From positions 5,721,501 through 5,785,500 of the forward strand of contig NC_084892.1 of the NCBI RefSeq assembly GCF_958979055.1: a stretch of DNA of 64,000 nt, written 5' to 3'. This DNA is from Alnus glutinosa. Taxonomy: Eukaryota; Streptophyta; Magnoliopsida; Fagales; Betulaceae. The notes below the pieces were generated by a model. The model had not been told where the DNA came from, did no database searches, and was given only the letters and a program-made list of their open reading frames with translations. Position numbers and translations under genes: made by a program. Below, one piece after another: positions 1 to 11,035 of this stretch; position 1 is the first letter of the stretch; each line of letters opens with the position of its first letter.

Positions 1-2326
1 TTGTTTTTGTTTTAAATAAGAGTTTTTTTTTTCGTAGATCTGCCATCATAGACGATTTATAGGATAAATGTTAGTAAGATGTGAGAGGTTATCTTCCATA
101 GCCTTGATAGTTGGGTGTAAGGGGTTATCGCTCACAGCCGGTTTAAATAATTTTTTTTTTTTTTTATGATATTTAGTTACCCTTATCTTAGATCTAGTCT
201 ACTTTGAACAGATTTGTTCTTTAAATATTTTTGTACATGAATTATCAGAAGATGAAAGTTATAAATAACACTTTATTGTAAGAATTTTGTTTGTATATAT
301 GACTTTGTAACCTTATAGTATGTGACTATGATTTTACAGAGCTTTATGCTTTGTAATGTAATAGTTTTATGCTCGTGATATTTGATGAATAAAATATTTA
401 AATCTTACTTTAAAAAAAAATAAATCTGTACGAGAACAGACGAGTCTGTTATCCACGCGCTGGATGCCACTGGGCGTAGGGCTGCTTGGCCTTAGATTTT
501 CTATATGAGGCGTATCACGCGTATGGTTAGCATAGAACTAAGACGTACTAATCGTTGGACCCTACACACAGGTGTCCTCTTCTTGACACTAGATTGCAAT
601 CTACGGAGAGGGTAGCGAACAATCTCACATGATTCACATCCCACATTGTCGGCAGGATTTTTATTTTTATTTTTATTTTTTGGCTGTTTATTTTAGGTTA
701 AAAAAAAAAAAAAAGGCGCTAGGATCAATCTTTCAAAAAAGAAAAAACATTGATTTGGGCCTGCTTAATATGAACTTACCTAATTTGATATATAAGTAAG
801 ATATGGGTATGTTCGTTAATGTTAAAATATTAATTAAATGATTAAATTTATAATTTTTTATTAATTTAAATTTTTTCTGATAAATATTAATTTAACATGG
901 TATTAGAGTTGAGGTCGTGAATTCGAACATTGACTCTACAAGTTGTCCACCAGCTCATGTGTTTGAATGGTGTTTTTCCTTTGAGAAAAGTATTTTAATG
1001 TGATATAAACGTGAAAACTGATTTGTGTTTTAACGAGTGTGTTGTGTTTTGAATTGTTTATTAATTTATTTGTCTTTAAAACCGAAAGAAAAAAAAAAAC
1101 TGCAAATACACAAACAAACATGACAAATTTTCCTATAGAGTTGTTCTTGGAACAATATGATGCGACTGCAAATATTGATTGAGTAAACCTTGTGAAAAAC
1201 ACACGAAAATTCGAATTCATGGATTTTCAAATCTAGTTGATGCAAAGAAATGCTCATGAGCACTTGTAAAATATTATAGCATTATTCTATAAACTTATAT
1301 GATAGGGATAAAACTAAAATTTCTCACAATTAGGAAGGCTAAATCATGAATAACGGATCAAACTTATAAATTGGCGAAGCTTATGCAACTCTTCTTGCCC
1401 TCGATTCGATACTACTGCTTCTGACTTTGATCATTTTGATCTTGAGGGTGATGCTCTCTTAATGATCCTTGATATTAATTTTCTCGCTCTCTTCTAGCTT
1501 TATTTTTTTATACGAAGTTTGAGAGTTAGAAGGGGGATAGATTTGAGTGTCCACTTTCACCCTTATAATACATTGAATCATATCCACTTATTTTAAAAGG
1601 ATAAATTAATAAGAAATTCTAGATTTAATTATATAATTAATAATTTAACATTTTTCATGTTGGTTAACTCTTTTTTCATAATGAATAAGGCTCAATATAT
1701 AATATATTTAATTTAAATAAAGTGAATGATAGAAATTAAGTTTTAATTCAAAAATTGAACTTTGATATTATGTTAAAGCACCGATTTTTTTAAAAATATT
1801 AAATTAATAAAAAAATAGAAATTGAAATATATAATTAATATTCTATCATCATCCCTATTATTAACACGTTAGATATGTTGTGAATTGTGGATCGGGTAAT
1901 GTTATATATTATTATTTTATATCATTTTTATCCTTTCCAAGTTAACCAATTGCATTTTGTGATAATTCGTTATTGAATTTTGATGGAATAGTAATTTTAA
2001 AAGTTATATTAAATTTAAAGAGAAAAAAAAAATGGTGAATTCATTAGTCATAAAAGTGGAATAAGTAATATTTTTAAGAATCTCTATACTAATCCCACGT
2101 GGCTAAACCTTACTGGTTGAATGAGGTTGTTTATTTTCTTTCTAATATTAAGGACAAGGATTCAAGGACAATGGAGCCTCGAAGGTACAAACACGTACAA
2201 GAATGATTTAAATTTCAGAAATTGCAATAAAAGAGGTTGTGGACAAAACAAGCTCTCAGCCTCATTCGGCAGTAAGCAAGCGCAAATTAATTAGCTTTGT
2301 GCGCGAGCCGCGAGTGAGAAAGAGAG
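1..2326. other. AT-rich intergenic DNA with repeat debris
   Basis: I see no convincing gene. Positions about 330-420 look like a polyadenylated 3' end, with an AATAAA-like signal near 388 followed by an A-run near 412; this could be the tail of an unseen upstream gene or of a retroposed copy. Positions 420-660 are less AT-rich and unidentified. Positions 825-1030 contain a TTAATTTAACATGG segment followed by a TGGTATTAGAG string. That string resembles an initiator-Met tRNA primer site and recurs in weaker form near 47,880, so it is probably retroelement debris. The rest is AT-rich without structure I can name. Confidence 0.4.
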
Positions 2327-3946
2327 ATGGGGCTATCAACAAATGCCAAGGCCAAGACGAACAACAGCAGTAGCCACAGCAGCGAGAACTGGGGCATGGG
2401 TTTACTCCTGGTCTTCTTCCCCCAGGATGATAACCACCCCATGGTTGACAAAAACAACCTCTTCTCCTCCTCCTCCTCCTCCTCCTCTCCTTCTTCATCC
2501 CCACCACCACCACCGACAACTTCTTCTTCTTCTTCTCCTTCATTGATCAAATCCAGCATTAGAAGAAGCAGTACTTCCAAGGCTATAATCTCCAGAGCCC
2601 AATCCACCATGTCCATCTGCGCCCTCTTCCTCTTCATCACCCTCCTCCTCTTCACTCTCTCCACCTTCGAACCCACCGCCAATAGGATCCCTCCAACCTC
2701 CCCACGAAGATTCCTTTTCCAAAAACGTCCGCCAAATTACGTCCACAACTCCAAATCCCCCAAGCCCAAAACCAATAATTCCCTACTCCGTTCCTCATGG
2801 TTCTTCAAAGCGTTTACGGAAAAGTCATACAACACAACAAATTCTGCTATCTCGCCAATTACTGCGCTGCAAGGAATGGGAACTCTCTATAGGCGAGGCG
2901 CCAAAGCCATGAACGATCTGGTTGTTGCTCATGTCGTGGAGGACGTCACGGACGACGAGCTCCGGTTGTTCTCGAGAGCCTTGCACAGGTCCGGCCTCAC
3001 GGCGAGAGCGGACATAGTTTTCATATTTGCTTCCTCGTCGTTTTCGTCGAGATTTGGTTCGATAATACAAGAAGAAAACGACTCGTTCTTGAAACTCGTT
3101 CAACATTATAAGAAGTCGAATAGCACTAGTCCGAAGCGAGTCACGGGTTTTGATGTGACTCACTTTGTGAAGGGTGGGAAGAAGGAGAAGAAGGAAATGG
3201 AGGAGCCCATATGGGGTAAGAGATTTAGGAGCAATTACAGTAACTCGGATGGTGTTGAAAGGGAAGCTGAGTCGACCCAGTTGAGTGTTGGGTCGGTGGT
3301 GGGGTTTGATGCGTCTGAACTTGACCCGGAGAACTCGCTTTCCGGGTTTCTAGACCACGTTCCCATGAATATGAGAAGATGGGCCTGTTATCCGATGCTA
3401 CTCGGCCGAGTTCGCCGGAATTTCAAGCACGTAATGCTGGTGGACGTGAAGAACTCGGTTGTACTCGGTGATCCACTCGGCCGAGTTAGGAATCGAAGCC
3501 CCGTGTCAGTTTATTTATCACCGAAGCCAGAGAGTTCTTCTGGCAGGCATGGTAAGAAGAACTCGGACAAAACTCAGTCTCATAGCCCAGTCAACTCAGC
3601 CGTTATAATGGGTGGGGCTCGAGGGGTCCGGCGATTATCGAACGCCATGTTAACCGAGATTGTTCGAGCCTCAATGCAACACAAGAGGAAGAGCTCAGCG
3701 TCGGAGTCGGGGATTTTGAGTCAACTCGTTGCGAGTGAGTTTATGCTGAAGAATATCGATTTGATCAGATCCAGCGAGTCAATCCCGGATACGAGTTCAC
3801 TCGCTGGTCTAAACTCAGTCTCTTCCACGTCACTGTCAGGGTACGCTGTAATCCTACGTGCTAATGGTATTTATGATTCTCGTTCTGTTCTTATGAAGGT
3901 ATTATGTACATCTGAAGCGGATTCTTCTGTTTATAGGGATTGTTAG
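2327..3946 (+). CDS. Single-exon plant type II membrane protein, glycosyltransferase-like, function unknown
   Basis: An uninterrupted 539-aa frame with the normal base composition of a plant gene. Residues 1-94 form a cytosolic Ser/Pro-rich tail that opens with a GMGLLLVFFPQDD motif (about 23-35); residues 45-72 are runs of Ser and Pro encoded by TCC, CCA and TCT microsatellites. One hydrophobic segment follows at about 95-114, then a basic stem, then a roughly 400-residue domain. This topology fits a Golgi type II protein. The domain contains ADIVFIFAS, MNMRRWACYPMLLGR, HVMLVDVKNSVVLGDPLGR and a NSAVIMGGARGVRRL segment, which recall nucleotide-sugar-binding folds. I recognise it as a conserved plant family of unknown function (possibly the one filed as DUF7780, from memory). 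No reaction is assigned. The 3' flank has AATAAA-like signals near 4,051-4,066. Confidence 0.85.
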   Translation: MGLSTNAKAKTNNSSSHSSENWGMGLLLVFFPQDDNHPMVDKNNLFSSSSSSSSPSSSPPPPPTTSSSSSPSLIKSSIRRSSTSKAIISRAQSTMSICALFLFITLLLFTLSTFEPTANRIPPTSPRRFLFQKRPPNYVHNSKSPKPKTNNSLLRSSWFFKAFTEKSYNTTNSAISPITALQGMGTLYRRGAKAMNDLVVAHVVEDVTDDELRLFSRALHRSGLTARADIVFIFASSSFSSRFGSIIQEENDSFLKLVQHYKKSNSTSPKRVTGFDVTHFVKGGKKEKKEMEEPIWGKRFRSNYSNSDGVEREAESTQLSVGSVVGFDASELDPENSLSGFLDHVPMNMRRWACYPMLLGRVRRNFKHVMLVDVKNSVVLGDPLGRVRNRSPVSVYLSPKPESSSGRHGKKNSDKTQSHSPVNSAVIMGGARGVRRLSNAMLTEIVRASMQHKRKSSASESGILSQLVASEFMLKNIDLIRSSESIPDTSSLAGLNSVSSTSLSGYAVILRANGIYDSRSVLMKVLCTSEADSSVYRDC

Positions 3947-4758
3947 CAGAAAAAAGAAAGAATAGAAATTATATATAATATAAGTCAGATATAAATTGTT
4001 TTTTTCTCCATTACTTTTGTACCTTCTTACGTGTATATAAAATATTTGGAAATAAAATGAAATAAAATTCTTGCAGTTTTTGCATGGCCAGGGTTGGTGG
4101 ATATATGAGAAAAATGGTAAAAAAAAAAAAAAAAAAAAAAAAAAATGAAATAATTGTGGTTTTGGCTGGTCCAGGGCCTCCAGTCCAGGCTATTTGTATA
4201 TGTTTTTAGTAGTTAACCTATGATTAGTTTAACGTGTCATTAGCACATTATAATTTTTATAATAATGATTGAAACAAGTGGACTGAAGTAGTCATAATCA
4301 CTGATTTCCGGTTGCTAATTCTATTGTTGAGTAACTAAGAGAGTATCAACGACAATTACTATATATATATATATAAAATTATTATTTTTCCTTATAAACT
4401 TATTTGGTAGTCTATATTTCTCGAAATGAGTTTGGATGGAAAATTAGCATTTGGAGTTTGGTGGGTAAAACTAAAAACGAAAAAATTGGGGGGTAAAATT
4501 TTAGTTTTAAAAGGATTATAAGGGTATTTTTAATTTTTTTTTTTTTTTTTTGAAAAAAACAGGGTGGTTTGGGAGTGTACCATGTAGCTCTGCCGTGTCA
4601 CGAAGAAAGATTCTCTCTATTTCGAATGAAATGGAAGGGATCAATTAGTGTATTTATTGGATCAGGATCTCCTACAATTTCAAAAAAATTTGAGAATCTC
4701 AAATTTATTTGAAATCAAGCAGTTTTTCCACATTAAAATGATGCTAGATATTAAATAT
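3947..4758. other. 3' flank and intergenic DNA
   Basis: Holds the probable 3' untranslated region of the upstream gene (about 3,947-4,080), an A-run at 4,119-4,145 and AT-rich DNA. No coding signal is visible. Confidence 0.5.
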
Positions 4759-4939
4759 GAGAAATGATCCCTACACTCATTTTTCACAACAGTCTCACAA
4801 CAAGCTGATGTGGCTGGTAATATTTTATTATTTTTTTACAAAAAGAAAAGAAAAGAAAACAAAAAAATAATAAAATATTACAAGCCACATCAGCTTATTG
4901 TGGGGCTGTTGTGAGAAATGAGTGTAGGGATCATTTATC
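4759..4939. mobile_element. Mutator-type MITE with 9-bp target duplication
   Basis: A 181-bp near-perfect foldback. The ends read GAGAAATGATCC and GGATCATTTATC (inverted, one mismatch), and complementarity continues inward through the segments containing CTACACTCATTTTTCAC and CACATCAGCTT, leaving only a short A/T-rich loop. The 9-bp direct repeat ATTAAATAT flanks it at 4,750-4,758 and 4,940-4,948. A 9-bp duplication is typical of Mutator-like elements. There is no coding capacity; the stem could feed small RNA production. Confidence 0.8.
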
Positions 4940-4948
4940 ATTAAATAT

Positions 4949-5325
4949 ATGACATGTTAACAATGAAATAATAATAAAAAAAAAAAAAATCATTTCAAAT
5001 GGCTTAGGAGAGATAAAATGGTCCAAAAAATAAAATGACAATTTTACTCCTCCTAAATGCACTAACCGATTCCTCTTAAGTTCATTTGAAATGGAGAAAA
5101 TTCGTTTCTACTGTATCATACACAATCATGTGATTATTTATATTTTAGTGACTGATATAATAAATGTTATGTATACCGTTACATTAACTTATAAACGTGA
5201 TAATTGTTACATGAATACTTAGTAAACTGTCGGCCTCAATTTCTTAGAAATTTAATGTCTAATCACTCTTTTATTGTTTCCGTTTTTATAAATGTGACAA
5301 GATTCTCTTAGGCTGGTAGTGGTCC

Positions 5326-5383
<58 letters not shown>

Positions 5384-5434
5384 GGAAGTATGGTAATGGT
5401 CCTCTTGGTGGTTGGTGCCTCAATTAGTATCCTC
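4949..5434. other. Intergenic DNA with a 49-nt T homopolymer
   Basis: AT-rich with no gene. A T-run of about 49 nt occupies 5,334-5,382. Confidence 0.6.
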
Positions 5435-5614
5435 TATAATTAGTTGTCTGAATTTAAGAGAGTTAAAACAGGTGATTGTGAAAGTTCACTTATAAAATTT
5501 ATCTGACCAAATAAAAATTGAGCTGCACAATCACTTATCTAGTCAAATGAGTCTCATAAATGATCTCTCACAATTATCCGTCTGAATTCTTTTAAATTCA
5601 GGCAAATAATTATA
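5435..5614. repeat. MITE-like foldback, copy 1 of a local pair
   Basis: The ends are inverted: TATAATTAGTTGTCTGAATT at the left and its near complement, ending in CAAATAATTATA, at the right. The interior shares a run around ACCAAATAAAAATTGAG with the copy at 6,331-6,513, in the same orientation. Confidence 0.65.
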
Positions 5615-6330
5615 GAAGCTACAAATGTTATATTATAAGTCTATAACTAGCCCATGTGTAAAGAAGAAATGTAGGAGCATGAATACTTTGGACTTGTGGT
5701 GCTTCTTTGACTTTCTAAAAAAGTGTGAGGAAATTTGCAACAAGCAATTGTAAAATTGGTCCCAAAGTAGTAAAAAGAAAGTGAATAGAATAGAGATCGG
5801 AGAGAGAGAGAGAGAGAGAGTCATGGAGGGAATGTGAGACAACTACGCGTAGGGAGCAGTGAAGCGCATTGATTAACACCATGTGCTCCTGATCTTCCCC
5901 CCCTTCTTCCCTCCAGTTTCCGCGTTATAACTACACAATTTTTCCCAATTTTTATGCTTTTAAAGCACAGAAAGCACGAAAAGGTGTTATTACCCGGAAC
6001 CAGCCTGCCAAACAAAGCCCTAATAACTTCACGTGGCATTAAAGTGACAAAATCAAAGAAAGTGCCATTAAATTACGCTCTGATGTGTTTTAAATAATAA
6101 AGTTTTACTGATCAAGGAAGAAGAGTGTCTTCCTGTTTGCTACTCCCAATACTGATCGATTTCCCCATTTCAAAGCCTGCTCCCATTAAAGACCAGATTC
6201 ACCTTTTTTTAACTTCAACTATTGATAAGCTGGACAGCTGGTGTTCCTTTAATTAATTAGTAGGAACATTTGGTGAGATATGGCAATTTTAGCATTACTC
6301 ATTAAAAAGTTTAGTTTGGATTAAAATCCT
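5615..6330. other. Intergenic DNA, no gene seen
   Basis: Holds a short GA microsatellite at 5,802-5,820 and unassigned sequence. Short open frames here lack any recognisable motif. Confidence 0.5.
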
Positions 6331-6513
6331 CTAAAATTATGTTTGAATTTAAGAGAAGTTGGGCTCTCGAATTTAGGTAGGTGATTGTAAGAGACCACTT
6401 ATAGAATCGATTTAACCAAATAAAAATTGAGTTATCCAACCACTTATCTGGTCAGATGAAATTTATCACAATCACCTGGTCAAATTTTTTTAAATTCAGA
6501 TCAATAATTATAG
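6331..6513. repeat. MITE-like foldback, copy 2 of a local pair
   Basis: Same family and orientation as 5,435-5,614, diverged. It keeps the GAATTTAAGAG left end, the internal AAATAAAAATTGAGTT run and the inverted AATAATTATAG right end. Confidence 0.6.
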
Positions 6514-6836
6514 TCGATGATGATACAATTTATGATGCCTTACCTTGACAAGCTAGATATAACCTCCTCTTTCATTGTGATTAAGGAGTCTAGGGCTTTA
6601 TCTTGACAGGAAGATTTGACCTCTTCTTGATTGTGATAGGACGGACACAATTTCTTTAGCCATCAAATTAAGTTAGGCGTTACCCCTTCATAATTTTTAT
6701 TGGCATTCCATACATTACCTATACCTAGGGTATTATGTGGTGTGCAATAATTTTTTTAATGGCAGGTTTATTTTAAATGAATAATCTTGATGGTGACAAC
6801 AAAGCCAAAAAAAGAAAAAAGTGGAGGATTAAGATA

Positions 6837-6890
6837 TTCTCAAATTATTTGTCTGAATTTGAAAGAATTTGGACAGATAATTTGAGAGGA
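6837..6890. repeat. Short palindrome related to the local MITE family
   Basis: CTCAAATTATTTGTCTGAATT is answered in inverted form by AATTTGGACAGATAATTTGAG after a short spacer. A similar CTCAAATT...AATTTGAG palindrome occurs near 36,141-36,171. Confidence 0.6.
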
Positions 6891-8002
6891 TCCTATCCGG
6901 AAAGGAGAGTGTTTGGTAGTTATTATGTAGTCCAAAAAGAGCAATTCAGGATAACTAAACCACCCTCACAGCCTTAGGGGTGGTCCAACAATCTCTTTAG
7001 GCTCGCCTGAGGGTGGTTCAATCGTTCAAACCACTCACTTGGCCAGATTTGAGAATAATTAAACTACGCCATGTCCATGACCTTAGGGGTGCTTTAATCA
7101 TCCCGGAATCATCTCTTCTGAGTGGCCAAACCACCAACTTTGAATAGTTCGGCCACCAAACAACCACCCACAAACCACTTCTAAAACAATTTTTATTTGG
7201 TTATTTGTTTTGTTATCACGATTTAAACCATTTATTTAAAATAAACACCACTTAAAAAAAAAAAAGAAAAAAGAAAAAAGAAAAAAAAAGAAAGGTCTTT
7301 CACCACATAGGTATTGTATTTGTATAGGATCTCAATCCTCCGTGATTCTCCATTTGGGTCTTGTGAATGATAAGAGTGTGTTTCTAGTAAAGCTAAAAAA
7401 GGTGAAATGCCAGCTGGTTTAATCTTTAAGAACAAGGATTAGTGGAGATCATGTCCTAGGCATAGTAAGCTTCAAATTCAAACCTTTCTTTCCGGCGTGA
7501 ATATTGTGTTAAAATTCCAAAAGAGATTAATTATTACAAAGACCATTGCCAAGCAACCCCAACTTACTACCATAGCTTTTACAGCGAGAACTAATAGGAA
7601 TAGGATCCTTTTTCATTTTAAATAAAATAAATATCATTTATTTTATGGTCAAGATTTAAAGTTGATACAACGAGAAATAACATATATGATTTTATATTAT
7701 TTAAATTTAAAAAAAAACACACTAATATTAACTTTATGTACATCATTAAATACACCAATTTTAAATCCTGACATTTCATTTAAAATGAATAAGATCCTAA
7801 TCCGAAGTAATCCCTCCTATCGTATAAAATTGTTGCAGATCAAATAATGAACAAATTAATTTCTCATCTTTCCATGAAGACTTGACTTCAAATTTTTAAA
7901 GAGCAATCTTAGTATAGTAGTGATGGCTATAAAGCTACTACTAATTGTATAGTTTTGAACATATTTTACCAAGCAAGGATGGGAGGGGTGGGATGACTGA
8001 GG
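6891..8002. other. Intergenic DNA, no gene seen
   Basis: Positions 6,970-7,170 carry several GGGGTGGT-type blocks in both orientations, resembling repeat DNA around 41,140-41,250. The remainder is AT-rich with A-runs near 7,253-7,290 and nothing I can name. Confidence 0.4.
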
Positions 8003-8177
8003 GATAAAGATTTACAGCAATTAGGTGTTTAAATTGTTAATAATTTGAACAGTTTTTGTGAAAGAGCTCATGTGAGACTTAGCTGTCAGGATAAGTGGCT
8101 GGGCAGTTCAAAATTTATTTGGGTAGCAAGGTTACTCTTTCACAAAATTTGAACACCTAATTACTGTGAATCTCAAT
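8003..8177. repeat. MITE-like foldback
   Basis: The left end contains ACAGCAATTAGGTGTTTAAA, and the right end contains the near complement TTTGAACACCTAATTACTGT. A second inner pair, TTTGTGAAAGAG and CTCTTTCACAAA, continues the stem. Confidence 0.65.
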
Positions 8178-8553
8178 CCAGAAACTGAGTGAGAGAGGCA
8201 ACCAAATAAAAAGGGAATGGTCCAAAACTTAGAGAGTATCGGTAGGAGTACTATTACAATTCTCTTGCATCTATATACATACGTGAATTTATAAGAAAAT
8301 TAGTAAAAATTGGACAGTACTTCAAGCATTTTTCAAAACTTAATCTATGTGATGTCACACTTTAAGGAGAAAAAACTTGTAGAGTCATGCTAGACCTATA
8401 ACTATTTTATAGTACTTTTATAATTTATTAATACATGTTAGCATGTGAATAAAGCAATGTCTTGGACTATTTATTTATTTATTTTTTTAACACCCTTTCA
8501 TCACGTACAACAAATTGTAAAAGAGTTACTCAAAGTTGTAACAAAGTCACTCG

Positions 8554-9115
8554 TAGGGGTGTACATGTAGATGCGAATGCAATTATTTATAATATTTACA
8601 ACCGCATTCGCAAAATGTGGATATCACTTTTAGATATTTGTATTATATTTTTGGTAACTGTATCCGCGCAATTATTTGCGATTATTATTCACTATCCACA
8701 TATTAGGTGATGAGCCGTTTGGGCCTTATTTGGGTCTCTATTAAGGCATATTTTACGTGATTTTTTAAAATAATTTAGGACCTTTTTTAGTGTTTTGGGT
8801 ACATTTTGATTTTTTTTTAAACCTTAGTTTTTTGAAATATATTGATTTCACATCACTTTTGCCTTTTTGCTTAAGTGTTATACAAGAAAGCAACACAATT
8901 AACCAAACTAATGTAAACATAACCTATACCTCATCCAAAACGATGTCATTTTGATATTAAAACACTAAAATAATGTCGTTTTGGTGAATTTATTAAATAT
9001 ACTATATATAAAAAGGGTTAGCGGATGTAATTAGTGATTTTTATTAACCGCATCTATATCTGGATAGTGAATAGCAAATGCGGATAATTAATATCCACCC
9101 GCATCTACTCCTCTA
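8554..9115. mobile_element. hAT-like nonautonomous element, about 560 bp
   Basis: The left end reads TAGGGGTGTACATGTAGATG and the right end is the diverged complement GCATCTACTCCTCTA. Sub-terminal GCGGAT/ATCCGC-like motifs recur in both orientations. Termini of the TAGGGGTG type are common in plant hAT-related elements. I could not find a clean 8-bp target duplication, so the boundaries are approximate. No coding capacity. Confidence 0.5.
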
Positions 9116-10305
9116 AATCCCTAATCACTTAGATCCCTAAGTAGTGCCTGCCAAGTGCCGTGCTAAAAGTGTATCAGAAAAGAACTTTGAACAAGAAACA
9201 AAGCACCATACGTGTGTTGAGGTTTTTAATATTAAATGCATCTTCTATAAAGTGTGCTCAAATAAAAGTAGGCTAAAGTAATGTTTGGATAGATCGCCCA
9301 AAAACTATAATAAAAAAAAAAAAATCAAGAACGTAACTGATACGAGCAACCAAAGCTTGAATGAAACACCTTGACGTTTATCCGACGACTGATCATTATC
9401 ATAAAATTCAATTTGAAAACTCCATTTAGACGTTGACAGAATTGTGATGTGACAAATCCCCTACATAATATCTTCCCCCAATTTGGCCTGAAAATAATGC
9501 AGTTCTTATTCAAAGTATGCATAGAAGGTCAAAGAGCTAGCTTTGGAGCCGCTGAAATGATTGACCCATTCTTGGTGAACGGTCCATGATCAATATGCTA
9601 AGATGATTTCATGACCGACTTGATTTGGATCAAGTTTAAGTTAAAACAGGATCCGTTAGAATTGTGACACGTGTCTTAATTATAATCTTAAACTAAAATT
9701 AGACAAGTAAACGGAGTAGAATAGGGTTGAAGTTTGGCTTTGGATCCCCTTTAGAGAGTGATTGAATAAACCGAAGGCACCGACAACTCATAATTCATAA
9801 GAGACAATTACAAGGCTTTTCTTTCTTTGATTTGAGGTGGGGATGGTTGGGGACCCCATCGAGAGAGACGAGATGCATGGTTGGATTGTGAAGATCAGGA
9901 TAGGATTTGGGCAACTTGAGTGGAGAAGCCCCCACATGCATTTGTTGTGTGAAAACAGGCTTGAGATATTGGTCGACTTCTGCTTATTATATTAAGATAG
10001 AAGATGGAAGAAAGATAGGTGATGGCTTTTTGAGTGGACTAAAAGCTAGGCATTCGATCTCTAGTAGGATGTTGAATGGAGGACTTAAATAGACCACAAC
10101 ACCCTATTTTGTTGTATCTATGAGCACCAAGCCTAGATTTATAGCCTACACATTATTCTCAATTTGAATCCTTGTGACACATTTTCCACAAGACAAATAA
10201 GACCATTCTCTTCCGGCTAGCCGTTACGGTGTTAAAATGGGATCGAGCAAAAAGAGCCGCATCTAAGTCAACAATTTGGAAAAACATTTGGTGAGCTGCT
10301 ATAGT
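9116..10305. other. Intergenic DNA, no gene seen
   Basis: Low coding potential in all frames. Nothing beyond short frames without recognisable motifs. Confidence 0.4.
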
Positions 10306-10616
10306 GGCCTTGTTTGGCAAGCTCGGGAGCATAACAGACTAGTGCCGGTCACTATTCACAATTTTTTATTTTATTATTTTTTTTTTTACATTTTTCAATA
10401 ACAATTAATATCAAAATATTCTTACATTTCTTACTTTTTATATCACATCAATAATTTTTTTTATTACTATTCAAATAAAAAAATTCACTACAATACAAAA
10501 CTTTTTCACTTTTTTATACAAATTCTTTTTATTTTATATCATATCATCACTTTTTACTAATTTTAAAATTAACAACCAACTACTATGTTATGTACATGTA
10601 ATTGCCAAACAAGCCC
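10306..10616. mobile_element. MITE, GGGCTTGTTTGG family, copy 1
   Basis: The ends read GGCCTTGTTTGGCAA and TTGCCAAACAAGCCC. The interior contains TATATCACATCAATAATTT and TTCACTACAATACAAAA, which reappear in reverse complement in the copy at 54,584-54,824. Confidence 0.7.
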
Positions 10617-10724
10617 GGTGTTCTTCACTCACCAAATGTAAAAACAAATCATTTTTTTAATCTCTAACATTCTCCCTAATTTCAATAAAGAATAAAGAAA
10701 TTATTGAGAATGAATATTTAAACG

Positions 10725-10908
10725 AGAATAATGATATTTAGTAGACTAGCACATAACTAGAATAATGTGACAGTGAATATCAGCATGATTTTTTTATTTT
10801 TTATTTTTTACTTTTTACAAGTGCTCATCTAAAGGGCTAAGTTTCACTGCCACATTATCAAGTTATATGAGAGTCGTATAGTAATCTACTAAATAACATT
10901 ACTCTTTA
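10725..10908. repeat. MITE-like foldback ending ATTTAGTAGA / TCTACTAAAT
   Basis: The left end AGAATAATGATATTTAGTAG is inverted at the right end as CTACTAAATAACATTACTCT. The same right-end string recurs at about 60,019-60,044, marking a second, partial copy. Confidence 0.6.
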
Positions 10909-10989
10909 AATGAAATAGTGAATGTTGATAGCTAAAATAGAGAGTAAAATTTAAATACTTTGAAAAAATTGGTAACTAAAATAGAAAAA

Positions 10990-10994
<5 letters not shown>

Positions 10995-11034
<40 letters not shown>
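10995..11034. repeat. (AT)n microsatellite
   Basis: About 20 uninterrupted TA dinucleotides. Confidence 0.95.

Positions 11035-11035
<1 letters not shown>

Noticed and set aside
2262..2746. Glu/Arg-rich minus-strand frames
   Set aside because: They are complements of the Ser/Pro microsatellite of the plus-strand gene.
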